DNA of 64,000 nucleotides, taken from contig NZ_CP041241.1 in the NCBI RefSeq assembly GCF_013488225.1, positions 1,674,001 to 1,738,000 of the forward strand, written 5' to 3'. The position numbers and the translations under genes were made by a program. Of the stretch, positions 1-8,334 are shown piece by piece. Numbering within the stretch: position 1 is the first letter of the stretch; every line of letters starts with the position of its first letter. The notes beneath the pieces were generated by a model. It did no database searches. It worked only from the letters and a program-made list of their open reading frames with translations, and was not told the origin of the DNA. The DNA is from Sinorhizobium mexicanum (lineage in GTDB: Bacteria; Pseudomonadota; Alphaproteobacteria; Rhizobiales; Rhizobiaceae).

Positions 1-453
1 CTCGATGGTGCGGTGAAGTCGCGAGCCAAGGAGCTCGGGATTTCCGACCGGATTCACCTGATGGGCTTTCGCACGCCCATCGCCCCTTGCATGGGCGCGC
101 TCGATGCGTTGCTCGTAACGGCTGTCAATGAGCCGTTCGGGCGCACGCTCATCGAGGCAATGCTCTTGAAAACGCCAGTCGTCGCGACAAATCACGGAGG
201 GAATCCGGAGGCAATCGACGATGGACAGACGGGCTATCTGGTGAAGCCCGAATGTCCGGAAGCCTTCGTGGGGCCGCTGGAACGACTTCTGTTCGATGGC
301 CGTCAGTGGGAGACAATAAGCTCGACCGCCTTGGAGAATGCGCGTGCCAGATACGGCAACAAAGCGCATGTCGAAGGGATCAGCCGACTCTACGAGACGC
401 TCGTACCCCGGCAATCGCCGGCCATGCACGGGCAATTGGTTTCTCGACACTAG
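1..453 (+). CDS. Glycosyltransferase family 4, C-terminal part (cut by window start)
   Basis: The frame is open from base 1, so the gene begins to the left of the window and only about 150 C-terminal residues are visible. They form the nucleotide-sugar binding half of a GT-B fold GT4 enzyme: an E-x7-E type motif (EPFGRTLIE) is followed by LKTPVVATNHGGNPEAI and DGQTGYLV, which is the classical donor-sugar site. The family retains anomeric configuration and builds polysaccharide repeats at the inner face of the cytoplasmic membrane. The next gene is a sulfotransferase 63 bp downstream on the same strand, so the two may be co-transcribed. Donor and acceptor cannot be read from the sequence. Confidence 0.85.
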   Translation, partial: LDGAVKSRAKELGISDRIHLMGFRTPIAPCMGALDALLVTAVNEPFGRTLIEAMLLKTPVVATNHGGNPEAIDDGQTGYLVKPECPEAFVGPLERLLFDGRQWETISSTALENARARYGNKAHVEGISRLYETLVPRQSPAMHGQLVSRH

Positions 454-516
454 AGCACGCCGCCGGAGCGGCCCTGGACATTCGTTCGCTAAGAGCTTGA
501 GGCAAAGAGGTCGACA

Positions 517-1392
517 ATGGAAATGGATGAGATTGACTTCCTGATCATCGGCGCCGCCAAGAGCGCAACAACTTGGCTCCAGAAGTCCTTGGTGCAGGAT
601 CCGAGGATATACATGCCAAGTCCTGAATTGCACTATTTCAGCCGCCACTACGATCGCGGCGACCAATGGTATCTGTCGAACTTCCACGGCGAAAAGAACG
701 GCCGGCTCGTCGGCGAAAAATCGAACTCCTACATGGACACGCCGGAAGCCTGCAGCCGTATAAGCGAAAAGCTCCCCAGGGCACTGCTGATCGCGCAGCT
801 GCGCAATCCTGTCGACCGCGCCTATTCAGATTACTGCATGCTCTATCGCCGGGGCGAGGCTGGTCGCGACATCGCGCGTTACCTCGACCCCAGGCAGGGA
901 GCCGGCGGACGCTTCCTGAATGGCGGACTCTATTTCCAGCAATTGCAACGATACCTTGACCGCTTTCCCAGCGACCAGCTTCTCGTGCTGCTCTATGAAG
1001 ACTTGAAGGTCGATGCTCATGTGCAGCTTTCCCGTGTGCGCGACTTCCTGAAGCTCGACGCAAATGTGGCATCGGCCCCCTTGCCCACGAAGGTCAAGGA
1101 CAAGGCCGAGCCGGTGGTCCATCCGACCCTGCGGCGCCTCCTGCGCCCCCTGAAACCGGTCGCTGCCCGGTTCAGAGACAATACGGGATTTAAGAACCTG
1201 AGGTCGCTGTTTGTCGGTGAGGTTCAATACGCACCTTTGAGTACAGAGCTTCGCGACAGAATGGCCGACTACTATGCCGCCGAAACGGAGAAGCTCGGTG
1301 CCTTGGTCGGCAGGGATCTCACAGGCTGGTTGAGGGGCCGTCCCCACGAAGGCGCTCACCGGGGCAACGCGGGCGCATTGCACCCGTCATGA
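517..1392 (+). CDS. PAPS-dependent sulfotransferase
   Basis: A 291-residue protein of the sulfotransferase fold. The 5'-phosphosulfate binding loop is at residues 8-20 (FLIIGAAKSATTW) and the 3'-phosphate binding motif at about 95-106 (LRNPVDRAYSDY). These two motifs bind PAPS, and the enzyme would transfer its sulfuryl group to a hydroxyl or amine of an acceptor. There is no signal peptide or membrane segment, so it should act in the cytoplasm, probably on a lipid-linked glycan. The ATG at 517 is preceded by AGAGG with good spacing; ATG 523 is an alternative. A PAPS-producing operon (cysD, cysNC, cysQ) sits at the other end of the same glycan region. The acceptor is unknown. Confidence 0.85.
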   Translation: MEMDEIDFLIIGAAKSATTWLQKSLVQDPRIYMPSPELHYFSRHYDRGDQWYLSNFHGEKNGRLVGEKSNSYMDTPEACSRISEKLPRALLIAQLRNPVDRAYSDYCMLYRRGEAGRDIARYLDPRQGAGGRFLNGGLYFQQLQRYLDRFPSDQLLVLLYEDLKVDAHVQLSRVRDFLKLDANVASAPLPTKVKDKAEPVVHPTLRRLLRPLKPVAARFRDNTGFKNLRSLFVGEVQYAPLSTELRDRMADYYAAETEKLGALVGRDLTGWLRGRPHEGAHRGNAGALHPS

Positions 1393-1577
1393 TGGCGCGA
1401 CAAGCCACGGAGCGGCCAAGTTGACGCCTAGGCGCTATCTGTTATTTTAGGCTTCTGAAAAGAACTGGCATTACTTTGATTTTTTAATGATCCTGATTGT
1501 CGGGACCTGAATATTTTAGCCGACCCGCTCCTGCCGGGCGATTGTCACCTGTTGTATATCCTGGCGAGGTCTCTTGC

Positions 1578-2393
1578 ATGACTAAGTCACGAAAAGACTT
1601 TTCAAGCCGTGTTGCAGATCGCCTTCCGGTTGTCGCGTTCGAAAATGACGTCCGCCCGAAGCATCACATGGAAATCCCCGGGAGGCGCGACATTTCCGCG
1701 GCACCCGAACTCGATGACTACCGTCCGACGGCAAGTGCCGTGGAGCGGGAGCGACGGCGGCTGGCGCGCGACATCCATGATCTTTCTGGCCAGTATATCG
1801 TTGCGGCCCTGTTTCGCCTGGACGCGCTGGAACGCGCGAGTGGGGACGGAGCCCTGTCGCGCCACTGCAATGAAGTTCGCGAGATGCTGGTGCAACTCAG
1901 CCGAGAACTGGAGACAGTGACGTCCGGTACAGAGAGCGCAGCGCCGGGTGGGGCCGATCTGATTACGGCCCTGTCGGGCATAATCGGGCGATGGGAAGAT
2001 CACATAGGGATCGCCACGCGCTTCCTGCACGAGGCGGCCAGGGATTTTCGGATCGATGACGCGACCGCGGAGACGCTCTTCCGGATCACCCAGGAAGGGC
2101 TCACCAATATCGCCAAGCATGCCGCGTCGGCATCGCTCGTGACAATTCGTCTGCGGCAGGTGGCGGCGTGCCTGGTTCTGACAATCGAGGACGATGGCAC
2201 TGGTAAAGGGCGACAGCCAGTGCCAGAGGATCGGGGCTTCCACCGGCCCTCCGGTATCGCGGGCATGCGGGAGCGCGTTGCCGAGCTTGGCGGCACGCTG
2301 ACGCTGGAGCGAACCGCGCGAGGCACGCGTCTCACCGTGGCAGTTCCGACGGAGCGTTCGAACGTTCAGCAGTGCGAGAGGGGGCTGGCATGA
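1578..2393 (+). CDS. NarL-family sensor histidine kinase without a sensor domain
   Basis: A 271-residue HisKA_3/HATPase kinase. The phospho-acceptor is His67 in RLARDIHDLSGQ. The N box is at about 172-181 (QEGLTNIAKH), with G boxes at 204-211 (EDDGTGKG) and 226-233 (GIAGMRER). Only about 55 residues of low-complexity polar sequence precede the dimerisation helix, and there is no membrane segment, PAS or GAF domain, so the input must come from a partner or from that short tail. The ATG at 1578 has a GAGG ribosome site; the frame stays open to a TTG at 1497 but that has no such signal. The stop overlaps the start of the response regulator (ATGA), so they form a translationally coupled pair. Confidence 0.88.
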   Translation: MTKSRKDFSSRVADRLPVVAFENDVRPKHHMEIPGRRDISAAPELDDYRPTASAVERERRRLARDIHDLSGQYIVAALFRLDALERASGDGALSRHCNEVREMLVQLSRELETVTSGTESAAPGGADLITALSGIIGRWEDHIGIATRFLHEAARDFRIDDATAETLFRITQEGLTNIAKHAASASLVTIRLRQVAACLVLTIEDDGTGKGRQPVPEDRGFHRPSGIAGMRERVAELGGTLTLERTARGTRLTVAVPTERSNVQQCERGLA

Positions 2394-3049
2394 CCTCGCC
2401 AATTCGAACAGTCATCGTCGATGACCATCCAATTATCGTAGCGGGCGTCCGCGCCTTGATCGACACGTGCGAAGACATCATCTGCGTCGGCGAAGCGAAT
2501 TCCGGCGCCGACGCGCTGGCGATTATCGCTGAACAGGCGCCGGACGTCTCCGTTCTGGACGTCTCGCTACCGGACATGAATGGTCTCGCACTCGCCGAGA
2601 AGATCATAGCGAGCGGATATTCGGGCCGCATCGTCATCATGACCCAGTACCACGACCGCTCCTATGTCCAGCAAGCACTTCAGGCCGGGGCAAAGGGCTT
2701 CGTTCAGAAATGCTCGGCCGGACAGAACCTGCTTCTTGCCATTCGCTCGGTCATGCTGGGCGGCCTGTTTTTCGATCCGCCAACGGCGCGGGAGATGACC
2801 GCGCCGCCAACCGAACAGCATGCCACCCGTTCGACTTCCGCCGACGCTTCGGGGCTGACCGCACGGGAGCGGGATGTGCTGAGGCTGGTCGCGCTCGGCT
2901 ACTCCAACAAGGAAATAGGCGCCCGCGCCAATATCAGCGTCAAGTCGATCGAAACGTACAAGGCGCGTGCCATCGAAAAACTGAACCTGCATTCACGCGC
3001 GCAGATCGTTCACTTTGCCCTGACGCATGGCTGGATGAGCGTCAACTGA
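2390..3049 (+). CDS. LuxR/NarL-type response regulator
   Basis: A 219-residue two-domain regulator. The receiver domain (about 6-120) has the acidic pair D11-D12, the phospho-acceptor Asp57 (SVLDVSLPDMNG), Thr85 and a conserved lysine near 107. The C-terminal GerE/LuxR helix-turn-helix begins near residue 150 (LTARERDVL) and contains SNKEIGARANISVKSIETY. It is expected to be phosphorylated by the kinase encoded immediately upstream. The ATG at 2390 overlaps the kinase stop codon by 4 bp and is preceded by GAGAGGGGG; a GTG at 2372 is in frame but less likely. Its targets are unknown; the surrounding glycan genes are the obvious candidates. Confidence 0.92.
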   Translation: MTSPIRTVIVDDHPIIVAGVRALIDTCEDIICVGEANSGADALAIIAEQAPDVSVLDVSLPDMNGLALAEKIIASGYSGRIVIMTQYHDRSYVQQALQAGAKGFVQKCSAGQNLLLAIRSVMLGGLFFDPPTAREMTAPPTEQHATRSTSADASGLTARERDVLRLVALGYSNKEIGARANISVKSIETYKARAIEKLNLHSRAQIVHFALTHGWMSVN

Positions 3050-3199
3050 ATGCACGATCGGCGCGTTGCGGTCCGGCGGCCGCACTTCACCTGAATTGGC
3101 GCGATGGCCCAGCGCCGTCAACGCGAGGCAGCGGCGGCGACCACGCTCGCCTCGCTCGAGGGCTCGCTGGCAGGCTGTCGCCGAAACGAGGGGGATCCT

Positions 3200-4336
3200 G
3201 TGAAAATAGTGTTCGTCCTGTCCGGACTGGGCGCCGGCGGCGCCGAGAAAATCGTCAACCTCGTGGCGCATCACCGGCTCGCTCGCGGGGACACCGTCCA
3301 CGTGATCGCCGTCAACGCGACCGGCCCGGAGTCCTATTTTCCATACGACGGTGCGATCAGCGTCGAACCCCTTGTAGACGAGAAGCGCCAGCCCCTGCCA
3401 GCTTCCGGCATGGGCCGGCGGCTGCTGGCGCTTCGCCGCCGCCTGCAGGCCCTTCAGCCCGATCTCGTGATCTCGTTTCTGACCAAGATCAACGTATTGG
3501 TCGGGCTGGCGACGTGGGGCCTCAACACAGCGGTCATCATGTCGGAGCGCAACAATTTCAGGTCGCAGGAGATGCATGTGTTCTGGCGGCTTGCACGGCC
3601 GCTCGCCGCGCGTCTTGCAACAAGCCTCGTCATGCAAACGAACGAAGCCTCCCGCTGCCTGCCGGAAAAGCTGAAAGCCAAGGCCGTCATCATCCCAAAT
3701 CCTGTCGCCCTGCCGGCGGCCTGCGCGCGTGCTCCCGGCGACGGCACGAGGCTTATTGCCGTCGGGCGATTGGACAAGCAGAAGGGTTTCGATCTCCTGC
3801 TCCAGGCCTTTCGAAGCGTCGCGGCGGTGGCGCCGGCTGCGACGCTTACGATTTTCGGCGAGGGGCCGCAGCGCCCTGCCCTGGAACAGCAGGTGCGCGA
3901 CCTCGGCCTCGGCGACCGCGTCCGGATGCCCGGCGTCACCAAGTCCCCCGCTGATTGGATCAGCGCCGGCGATACCTTCGTCCTCAGTTCCCGTTTCGAG
4001 GGCTTTCCGAACGTGCTTCTCGAAGCGATGACGGCCGGGCTCGCCGTCATCGCGTTCAACTGCCCTTGGGGTCCATCGGAAATCCTGAGCAGCCCCGATA
4101 CCGGCTTGCTTGTGCCTGAGGCAGACGTGGAACGGCTCGCCGATGCAATTCGCCGCTTGATCATGGACGGAACATTGAGGGAAAAGCTCGCAAGCGCTGG
4201 AGCCGTCGCCGCAACGACGCGCTACGCAACGTCGTCGGTACTGCAGCTCTGGGACGACACCATCGCCGCATCGGTTTCACGCCGTCCGTCACCTACAGCG
4301 CCGCGCGTCTTATCAGACGTGCAAAGGACGCTGTAG
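3200..4336 (+). CDS. Glycosyltransferase family 4 (AmsD-like)
   Basis: A 378-residue GT-B enzyme. The N-terminal acceptor domain opens with KIVFVLSGLGAGGAEK, and the donor domain has IAVGRLDKQKGFDLLLQAF, FGEGPQ and the E-x7-E motif FEGFPNVLLEAMTAG followed by CPWGPSEI. That CP-GPSEI ending is typical of AmsD-like galactosyl or GalNAc transferases, but the sugar is not certain. The chosen start is GTG 3200, 6 bp after a GAGGGGGAT ribosome site; an in-frame ATG at 3104 adds 32 non-conserved residues. The last 15 codons and the TAG stop lie inside a RIME-like half repeat (4293-4336), so the C-terminal tail seems to have been supplied by the repeat. It converges on the next gene. Confidence 0.88.
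   Translation: MKIVFVLSGLGAGGAEKIVNLVAHHRLARGDTVHVIAVNATGPESYFPYDGAISVEPLVDEKRQPLPASGMGRRLLALRRRLQALQPDLVISFLTKINVLVGLATWGLNTAVIMSERNNFRSQEMHVFWRLARPLAARLATSLVMQTNEASRCLPEKLKAKAVIIPNPVALPAACARAPGDGTRLIAVGRLDKQKGFDLLLQAFRSVAAVAPAATLTIFGEGPQRPALEQQVRDLGLGDRVRMPGVTKSPADWISAGDTFVLSSRFEGFPNVLLEAMTAGLAVIAFNCPWGPSEILSSPDTGLLVPEADVERLADAIRRLIMDGTLREKLASAGAVAATTRYATSSVLQLWDDTIAASVSRRPSPTAPRVLSDVQRTL
4293..4336. repeat. RIME-like half element (copy A)
   Basis: This 44-bp palindrome begins CTACAGCG and ends CGCTGTAG, with an inner stem GCGTCT/AGACG. It matches the first half of the longer elements at 13403, 22911 and 30940. It covers the 3' end and stop codon of the upstream glycosyltransferase and lies between two convergent genes, where the hairpin could also help to end transcription. 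Confidence 0.75.
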
Positions 4337-4362
4337 ATTTGAGTTTCTACATGATCGCCATT

Positions 4363-5979
4363 TCAATCTGCCTGAGGTCTGACGTACAGGACTGGCGCCC
4401 CATATCGATCCTTGATCCCTAGGTCGGCAGAAACCACGTAGCCGTTGCGTTGTGCATAGGCGAGCATTGGCCGCTCCAGAACCTCGTCAAAGCCGAGCAG
4501 CAGCGCCGCAGGCGGATCGGCATCGAAGAGCGCGCCAATCGTCGTCGGAGACGTCATCTTGTAGAAAGCGGCAAGTTTCGGGTCGGCAATATCCGCAATC
4601 CGATAGGCGAAAGGCCCGGTGGCAAGCTCCTGGTAGACCGGAAGCCCGCCTTCAAGCGGATAGATGGGCGACAGCGTCGCGACCTTGCCACTGACGCCGG
4701 CGGCAGCAAGGCGCTCGGCAACGGTCTCGCCCGCCTCATGGACCCGCAGCACGGTCCATCGCTCCGGATGCGAAACGGTCGGCAAATACTGTGCAAGGCG
4801 AGGCGCTGCGACCGCGAGCACGACAATCGTTGCAGCAATGAGACCAGGTTGCATGTAACGGCGCGTTTCGTGACCGAGGCCCGCGTAAAGCAGCGCGAGT
4901 GTCAGCGGCAAGCATATCAGCGGCGGTCCGAAATATTGCGGGAAGCCGGGCGTCGGAATCAAACTCAGCGCGACGCTGCAGACAAAGGCTCCCGCGACCA
5001 CGAGCAGCGGAGCAACCAGCAGCCGCTCATTTCCGGCCGGCGACAAAAACCAGGCAAGAAATAGCGTGAGGACGGCGGAAATCGCAACGGCAACCGTCGC
5101 CGACAGCCAGACACTTTGCGCGAGCAGCAACTTGGCAGCCCACGAGACCGAAGCGCCCTCTGATTCGACCGCCGGGTCTTGCCAGTATTGCAGATGCGGA
5201 CCGGTGTGGTAGCCGAGCACATGGGCGAGGAACATCTGCGGGTCGGAGACCAGCGGAACGAGGATCGGAAGTCCACCGAGCAATCCCCCCAGCGCAAGCG
5301 GGAGGACGACGCGCAGGAGGCGTTGGCGAAATTGGTAACCGCGCGGCAGGAAAAAGGCGGCGATCGCGACAGGAGGGATGAACGCGACGGCACTGATCTT
5401 GAAACTCGCCGCAATCGACAAGCAGAAACCCGCCGCCCCAACCACCAGCGGCAAGGCGCGCCGATCCTTGACGGCAAGCACGAAGAGCCCGACGCCGAGA
5501 AGCGAGAAAGGCAGCGGCAACAAATTGTTTGTCGCAGTCATGCCGGTCTGCGACAGGAAGAGCTCATTCGTAACCGTCAGGACCGCGGCGCACCAGGCGA
5601 CAAGCGCCGATCGAGTGAGCGCGTAGGTGATCCAGCCGATAACAGCCAGGAGCAGAATCCAGGTCAGGAAGATCGAAACTCGGCCTGCGAGCATGAGATG
5701 ATCCGAACCGACGATCTTGCCGATCCCGTAGAATAACCACGCGGAACCGGGCGGATGATTGTAAAAGAAGTCCGTGTAAAGCTGATATTGATCAAGCAGC
5801 CGGATTGGTGGAACGTAGAGCTGCTCGTCCTTGCGCACTTCGTAGTTCATGACGCGAAGCAGCAGGCAGAATAAAAGCAGACCAGAAAGAACAACCATCC
5901 CGGCGCTAAACAACAGCGCTCTCGGCCTTACTGATTGCCCAACGATCTTTGAAACGGAAATCTCTTCAACATTTGTCAT
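4363..5979 (-). CDS. GT-C type membrane glycosyltransferase (GT39/ArnT-like)
   Basis: A 538-residue protein with an N-terminal membrane anchor (about 25-44) and many further hydrophobic segments to about residue 400, then a hydrophilic periplasmic C-terminal domain. The first periplasmic loop carries RKDEQLY followed by YTDFFYNHPPGSAWLFYG, matching the acidic loop and substrate motif of the dolichyl-/undecaprenyl-phosphate-sugar dependent GT39/ArnT superfamily. Members transfer a sugar from a polyprenyl phosphate to lipid A, glycan or protein on the periplasmic side. Start ATG 5979 has GGAG upstream. It is encoded alone, opposite to its neighbours, and could use the lipid-linked sugar made by the GtrB/GtrA-like pair at 11934-13324. 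That link is inferred. Confidence 0.8.
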   Translation of the reverse strand: MTNVEEISVSKIVGQSVRPRALLFSAGMVVLSGLLLFCLLLRVMNYEVRKDEQLYVPPIRLLDQYQLYTDFFYNHPPGSAWLFYGIGKIVGSDHLMLAGRVSIFLTWILLLAVIGWITYALTRSALVAWCAAVLTVTNELFLSQTGMTATNNLLPLPFSLLGVGLFVLAVKDRRALPLVVGAAGFCLSIAASFKISAVAFIPPVAIAAFFLPRGYQFRQRLLRVVLPLALGGLLGGLPILVPLVSDPQMFLAHVLGYHTGPHLQYWQDPAVESEGASVSWAAKLLLAQSVWLSATVAVAISAVLTLFLAWFLSPAGNERLLVAPLLVVAGAFVCSVALSLIPTPGFPQYFGPPLICLPLTLALLYAGLGHETRRYMQPGLIAATIVVLAVAAPRLAQYLPTVSHPERWTVLRVHEAGETVAERLAAAGVSGKVATLSPIYPLEGGLPVYQELATGPFAYRIADIADPKLAAFYKMTSPTTIGALFDADPPAALLLGFDEVLERPMLAYAQRNGYVVSADLGIKDRYGAPVLYVRPQAD

Positions 5980-6371
5980 AAAGATACTCCGGACAGAAAA
6001 ATCTTTGGCGAACTCATGTTATACAAGTGAACACGGCTCGCGTTTTCAATTATCGAAAATGGCTGGTTTCAACGCCTTCCGGAGTAATCCTGACACGTGT
6101 GCAAGGTTTATCCTGACATCTCTGCGGCTTGCGGATTTACGGAAGGTCAGATAGCATAATCATCATATATCAAATTACCGAGTATTATTCAGCGAAATTT
6201 ACCTTAAGTACAGTCGTATTTATACAAAAATCTGCGCGCCTTTCCGGCTTTCAGCTGCTTTTGACTTACTTGCCGATAAAGGCGTCTTTGCGCGCGTGTT
6301 CAAGGAACACGTGCACGGCACCGATTGGATGACCCAACCGGAATTCCACTACTGACCTGTTGGAGGCCGTC
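5980..6371. other. Divergent intergenic region, AT-rich
   Basis: This 392-bp stretch separates the divergent GT-C gene and the CDP-sugar operon. It is clearly AT-richer than its surroundings (for example 6155-6230) and has no convincing open reading frame. It presumably holds both promoters, but no box was clear enough to annotate. Confidence 0.5.
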
Positions 6372-7193
6372 ATGAAAGTCGTACTTTTCGCCGGGGGCTT
6401 TGGATCGCGCCTCGCGGAAGAAACCACTCGCATTCCGAAACCGATGGTGGAGGTCGGCGGAAAGCCCATCATTCTCCACGTGATGGATATCTATAGCCAC
6501 TGGGGCTACCACGATTTCGTCGTGGCGGGCGGCTACAAATGCATGTCCATCAAGAACTTCTTCCACAATTTCCATCTGTCGACCGCGGACTTCACGGTGG
6601 CGCTTGGAAGCGGTTCGATGGTTCTTCGCCCCGTTCATCCGTTGGATTGGAACGTCTCAGTTGTCGACACGGGGCTGTCGACCATGACAGGCGGACGGTT
6701 GCTGCGCCTGCGCGACTGGCTGGACGGCGATACGTTCATGGTGACCTATTCGGACGGTGTCGGTAATATCGACATCGAGGCACTCCTCGCCTTCCACCGC
6801 TCGCACGGTCGTCTGGCAACCGTGACCGCCGTGCAACCGCCTGCGCGTTTCGGCAACCTGGAGCTCGAAGGCGACCAGGTCGTGGAGTTCACCGAAAAAG
6901 TGCGCAAGCACGAAACCTGGATCAATGGCGGCTTCTTCGTCTTCGAGCCCGGCGTCCTGGACTATATTCCCGGTGCAGCGGAACCGCTTGAAATGTCGCC
7001 CCTGACGAACCTTGCCAAGGACGGCCAGCTCTTCGCTTACAAGCACAAGGGTTTCTGGCATCCGATGGACACGGTGCGCGACCGCGATTACCTCAACGGC
7101 CTCGCCGAAACGGACGACCCGCCGTGGCTGCAGTTTGAACGGAGCCCCGTTTCCACGACCGCTTCGCCCCAGCAGCCACAGGCAACGGCCTAG
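6372..7193 (+). CDS. rfbF: Glucose-1-phosphate cytidylyltransferase
   Basis: A 273-residue nucleotidyltransferase that makes CDP-glucose from CTP and glucose 1-phosphate, the entry to CDP-deoxysugars. The N-terminal signature is VVLFAGGFGSRLAEETTRIP followed by KPMVEVGGKPII; the latter carries the catalytic lysine region. Later HPMDTVRDRDYLN is the typical family C-terminal motif. It is a little longer than the usual 257 residues because of a Pro/Gln/Ala-rich tail. ATG 6372 is preceded by GGAGG. It is the first gene of a same-strand run that continues through the dehydratase, DegT-like enzyme, C-methyltransferase and SDR. Confidence 0.95.
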   Translation: MKVVLFAGGFGSRLAEETTRIPKPMVEVGGKPIILHVMDIYSHWGYHDFVVAGGYKCMSIKNFFHNFHLSTADFTVALGSGSMVLRPVHPLDWNVSVVDTGLSTMTGGRLLRLRDWLDGDTFMVTYSDGVGNIDIEALLAFHRSHGRLATVTAVQPPARFGNLELEGDQVVEFTEKVRKHETWINGGFFVFEPGVLDYIPGAAEPLEMSPLTNLAKDGQLFAYKHKGFWHPMDTVRDRDYLNGLAETDDPPWLQFERSPVSTTASPQQPQATA

Positions 7194-7208
7194 AGCGCGG
7201 AGGTCGCC

Positions 7209-8297
7209 GTGGACGAGTCCTATCTTTCACAGGTACTGCGCAACCGCCGCGTGCTTGTTACCGGACATACCGGTTTCAAGGGCGGCTGGCTGTCGCTCTG
7301 GCTCCGGCGTCTCGGCGCGAACGTGGTGGGTATCGCCCTGCCGGCGGTGGCGCCCTCCTTCTGCAAAGCCGTTGATCTCGATGGCCTTGTGGATGGGCGC
7401 ATCGGCGACATCCGTACCGAGACCGGATTTGGCCAAAGCATCGACGGCCAGGATTTCGACCTCGTCATCCACATGGCCGCCCAGGCAGTCGTCCGCGCGT
7501 CCTACGAGACACCCGTCGACACGTATCTGACCAATGTCGTCGGGACGGCTGTCGTGCTGGATGCGGCTCGCCGCATGCCTTCGCTGCGGGGAGTCGTCGT
7601 CGTCACCAGCGACAAGTGTTACGAAAACCGCGAATGGGTCTGGGGCTACCGCGAAAGCGACCCGATGGGCGGGCGTGATCCCTACAGTTCTTCCAAGGGC
7701 TGCGCCGAGCTCGTCGCTGCCGCCTATCGCGCTTCCTTCTTCAGCGATCCCGAAGGACCGCAGCTTGCCACGGTACGTGCCGGCAATGTCATTGGCGGTG
7801 GCGACTGGGGCGCGGATCGGCTGATCCCGGATCTGGTGCGCGCCGTGGAAACGGGCACGCCAGCGCGGCTGCGAAACCCAAAGAACATCAGGCCCTGGCA
7901 ACACGTGCTGGAGCCGCTCCGCGGCTATCTGATGCTCGCCGCCGGCTTGATCGAAGCCGGTCCGCGCTTTGCCGGCGGCTGGAACTTCGGCCCCGAAAAG
8001 GAGGCAACCGTCGATGTCGGCACGCTCGCCGAACTGGTTGTCGCCCACTGGGGCGCGGCCGCGCCTGAATATGTCATCGAGCGCCGTGCCGACGAACCTA
8101 AGGAATCAATCGTCTTGCGGCTCGACAGCACGAAATCGCACGTTGAACTCGGCTGGAGGCCCTTGCTTTGCCTGGACGACGCGGTCGGCATGACAGTCGC
8201 CTGGTACCGGAAATATCTGGAAGAACCAGGCGAGATACGCCGGTTTTCACAACAGCAGCTTGACGAATACGCAGCAGCCTGGGGCCACACAGTCTGA
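7209..8297 (+). CDS. rfbG: CDP-glucose 4,6-dehydratase
   Basis: A 362-residue extended SDR. The NAD-binding loop is GHTGFKG at residues 19-25 and the catalytic pair is Tyr159 and Lys163 in DPYSSSKGCAE. The motifs GWLSLWL, NVIGGGDWGADRLIPD and RNPKNIRPWQHVLEPL are characteristic of CDP-glucose dehydratases rather than dTDP-glucose ones. The product would be CDP-4-keto-6-deoxyglucose. The start is GTG 7209 with CGGAGG upstream, 15 bp after rfbF. The two genes form the standard first two steps of CDP-3,6-dideoxyhexose and related branched-sugar pathways. Confidence 0.95.
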   Translation: MDESYLSQVLRNRRVLVTGHTGFKGGWLSLWLRRLGANVVGIALPAVAPSFCKAVDLDGLVDGRIGDIRTETGFGQSIDGQDFDLVIHMAAQAVVRASYETPVDTYLTNVVGTAVVLDAARRMPSLRGVVVVTSDKCYENREWVWGYRESDPMGGRDPYSSSKGCAELVAAAYRASFFSDPEGPQLATVRAGNVIGGGDWGADRLIPDLVRAVETGTPARLRNPKNIRPWQHVLEPLRGYLMLAAGLIEAGPRFAGGWNFGPEKEATVDVGTLAELVVAHWGAAAPEYVIERRADEPKESIVLRLDSTKSHVELGWRPLLCLDDAVGMTVAWYRKYLEEPGEIRRFSQQQLDEYAAAWGHTV

Positions 8298-8334
8298 GTT
8301 TGGCGCCCGACGAACCGTGGATGGGGAGTGTGAA

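Noticed and set aside
2710..3954. A 414-codon plus-strand open frame overlapping the response regulator and the GT4 gene
   Set aside because: It lies in another frame of two well-supported genes, is Arg/Ala/Pro-rich and has no family motif, so it is a high-GC shadow.
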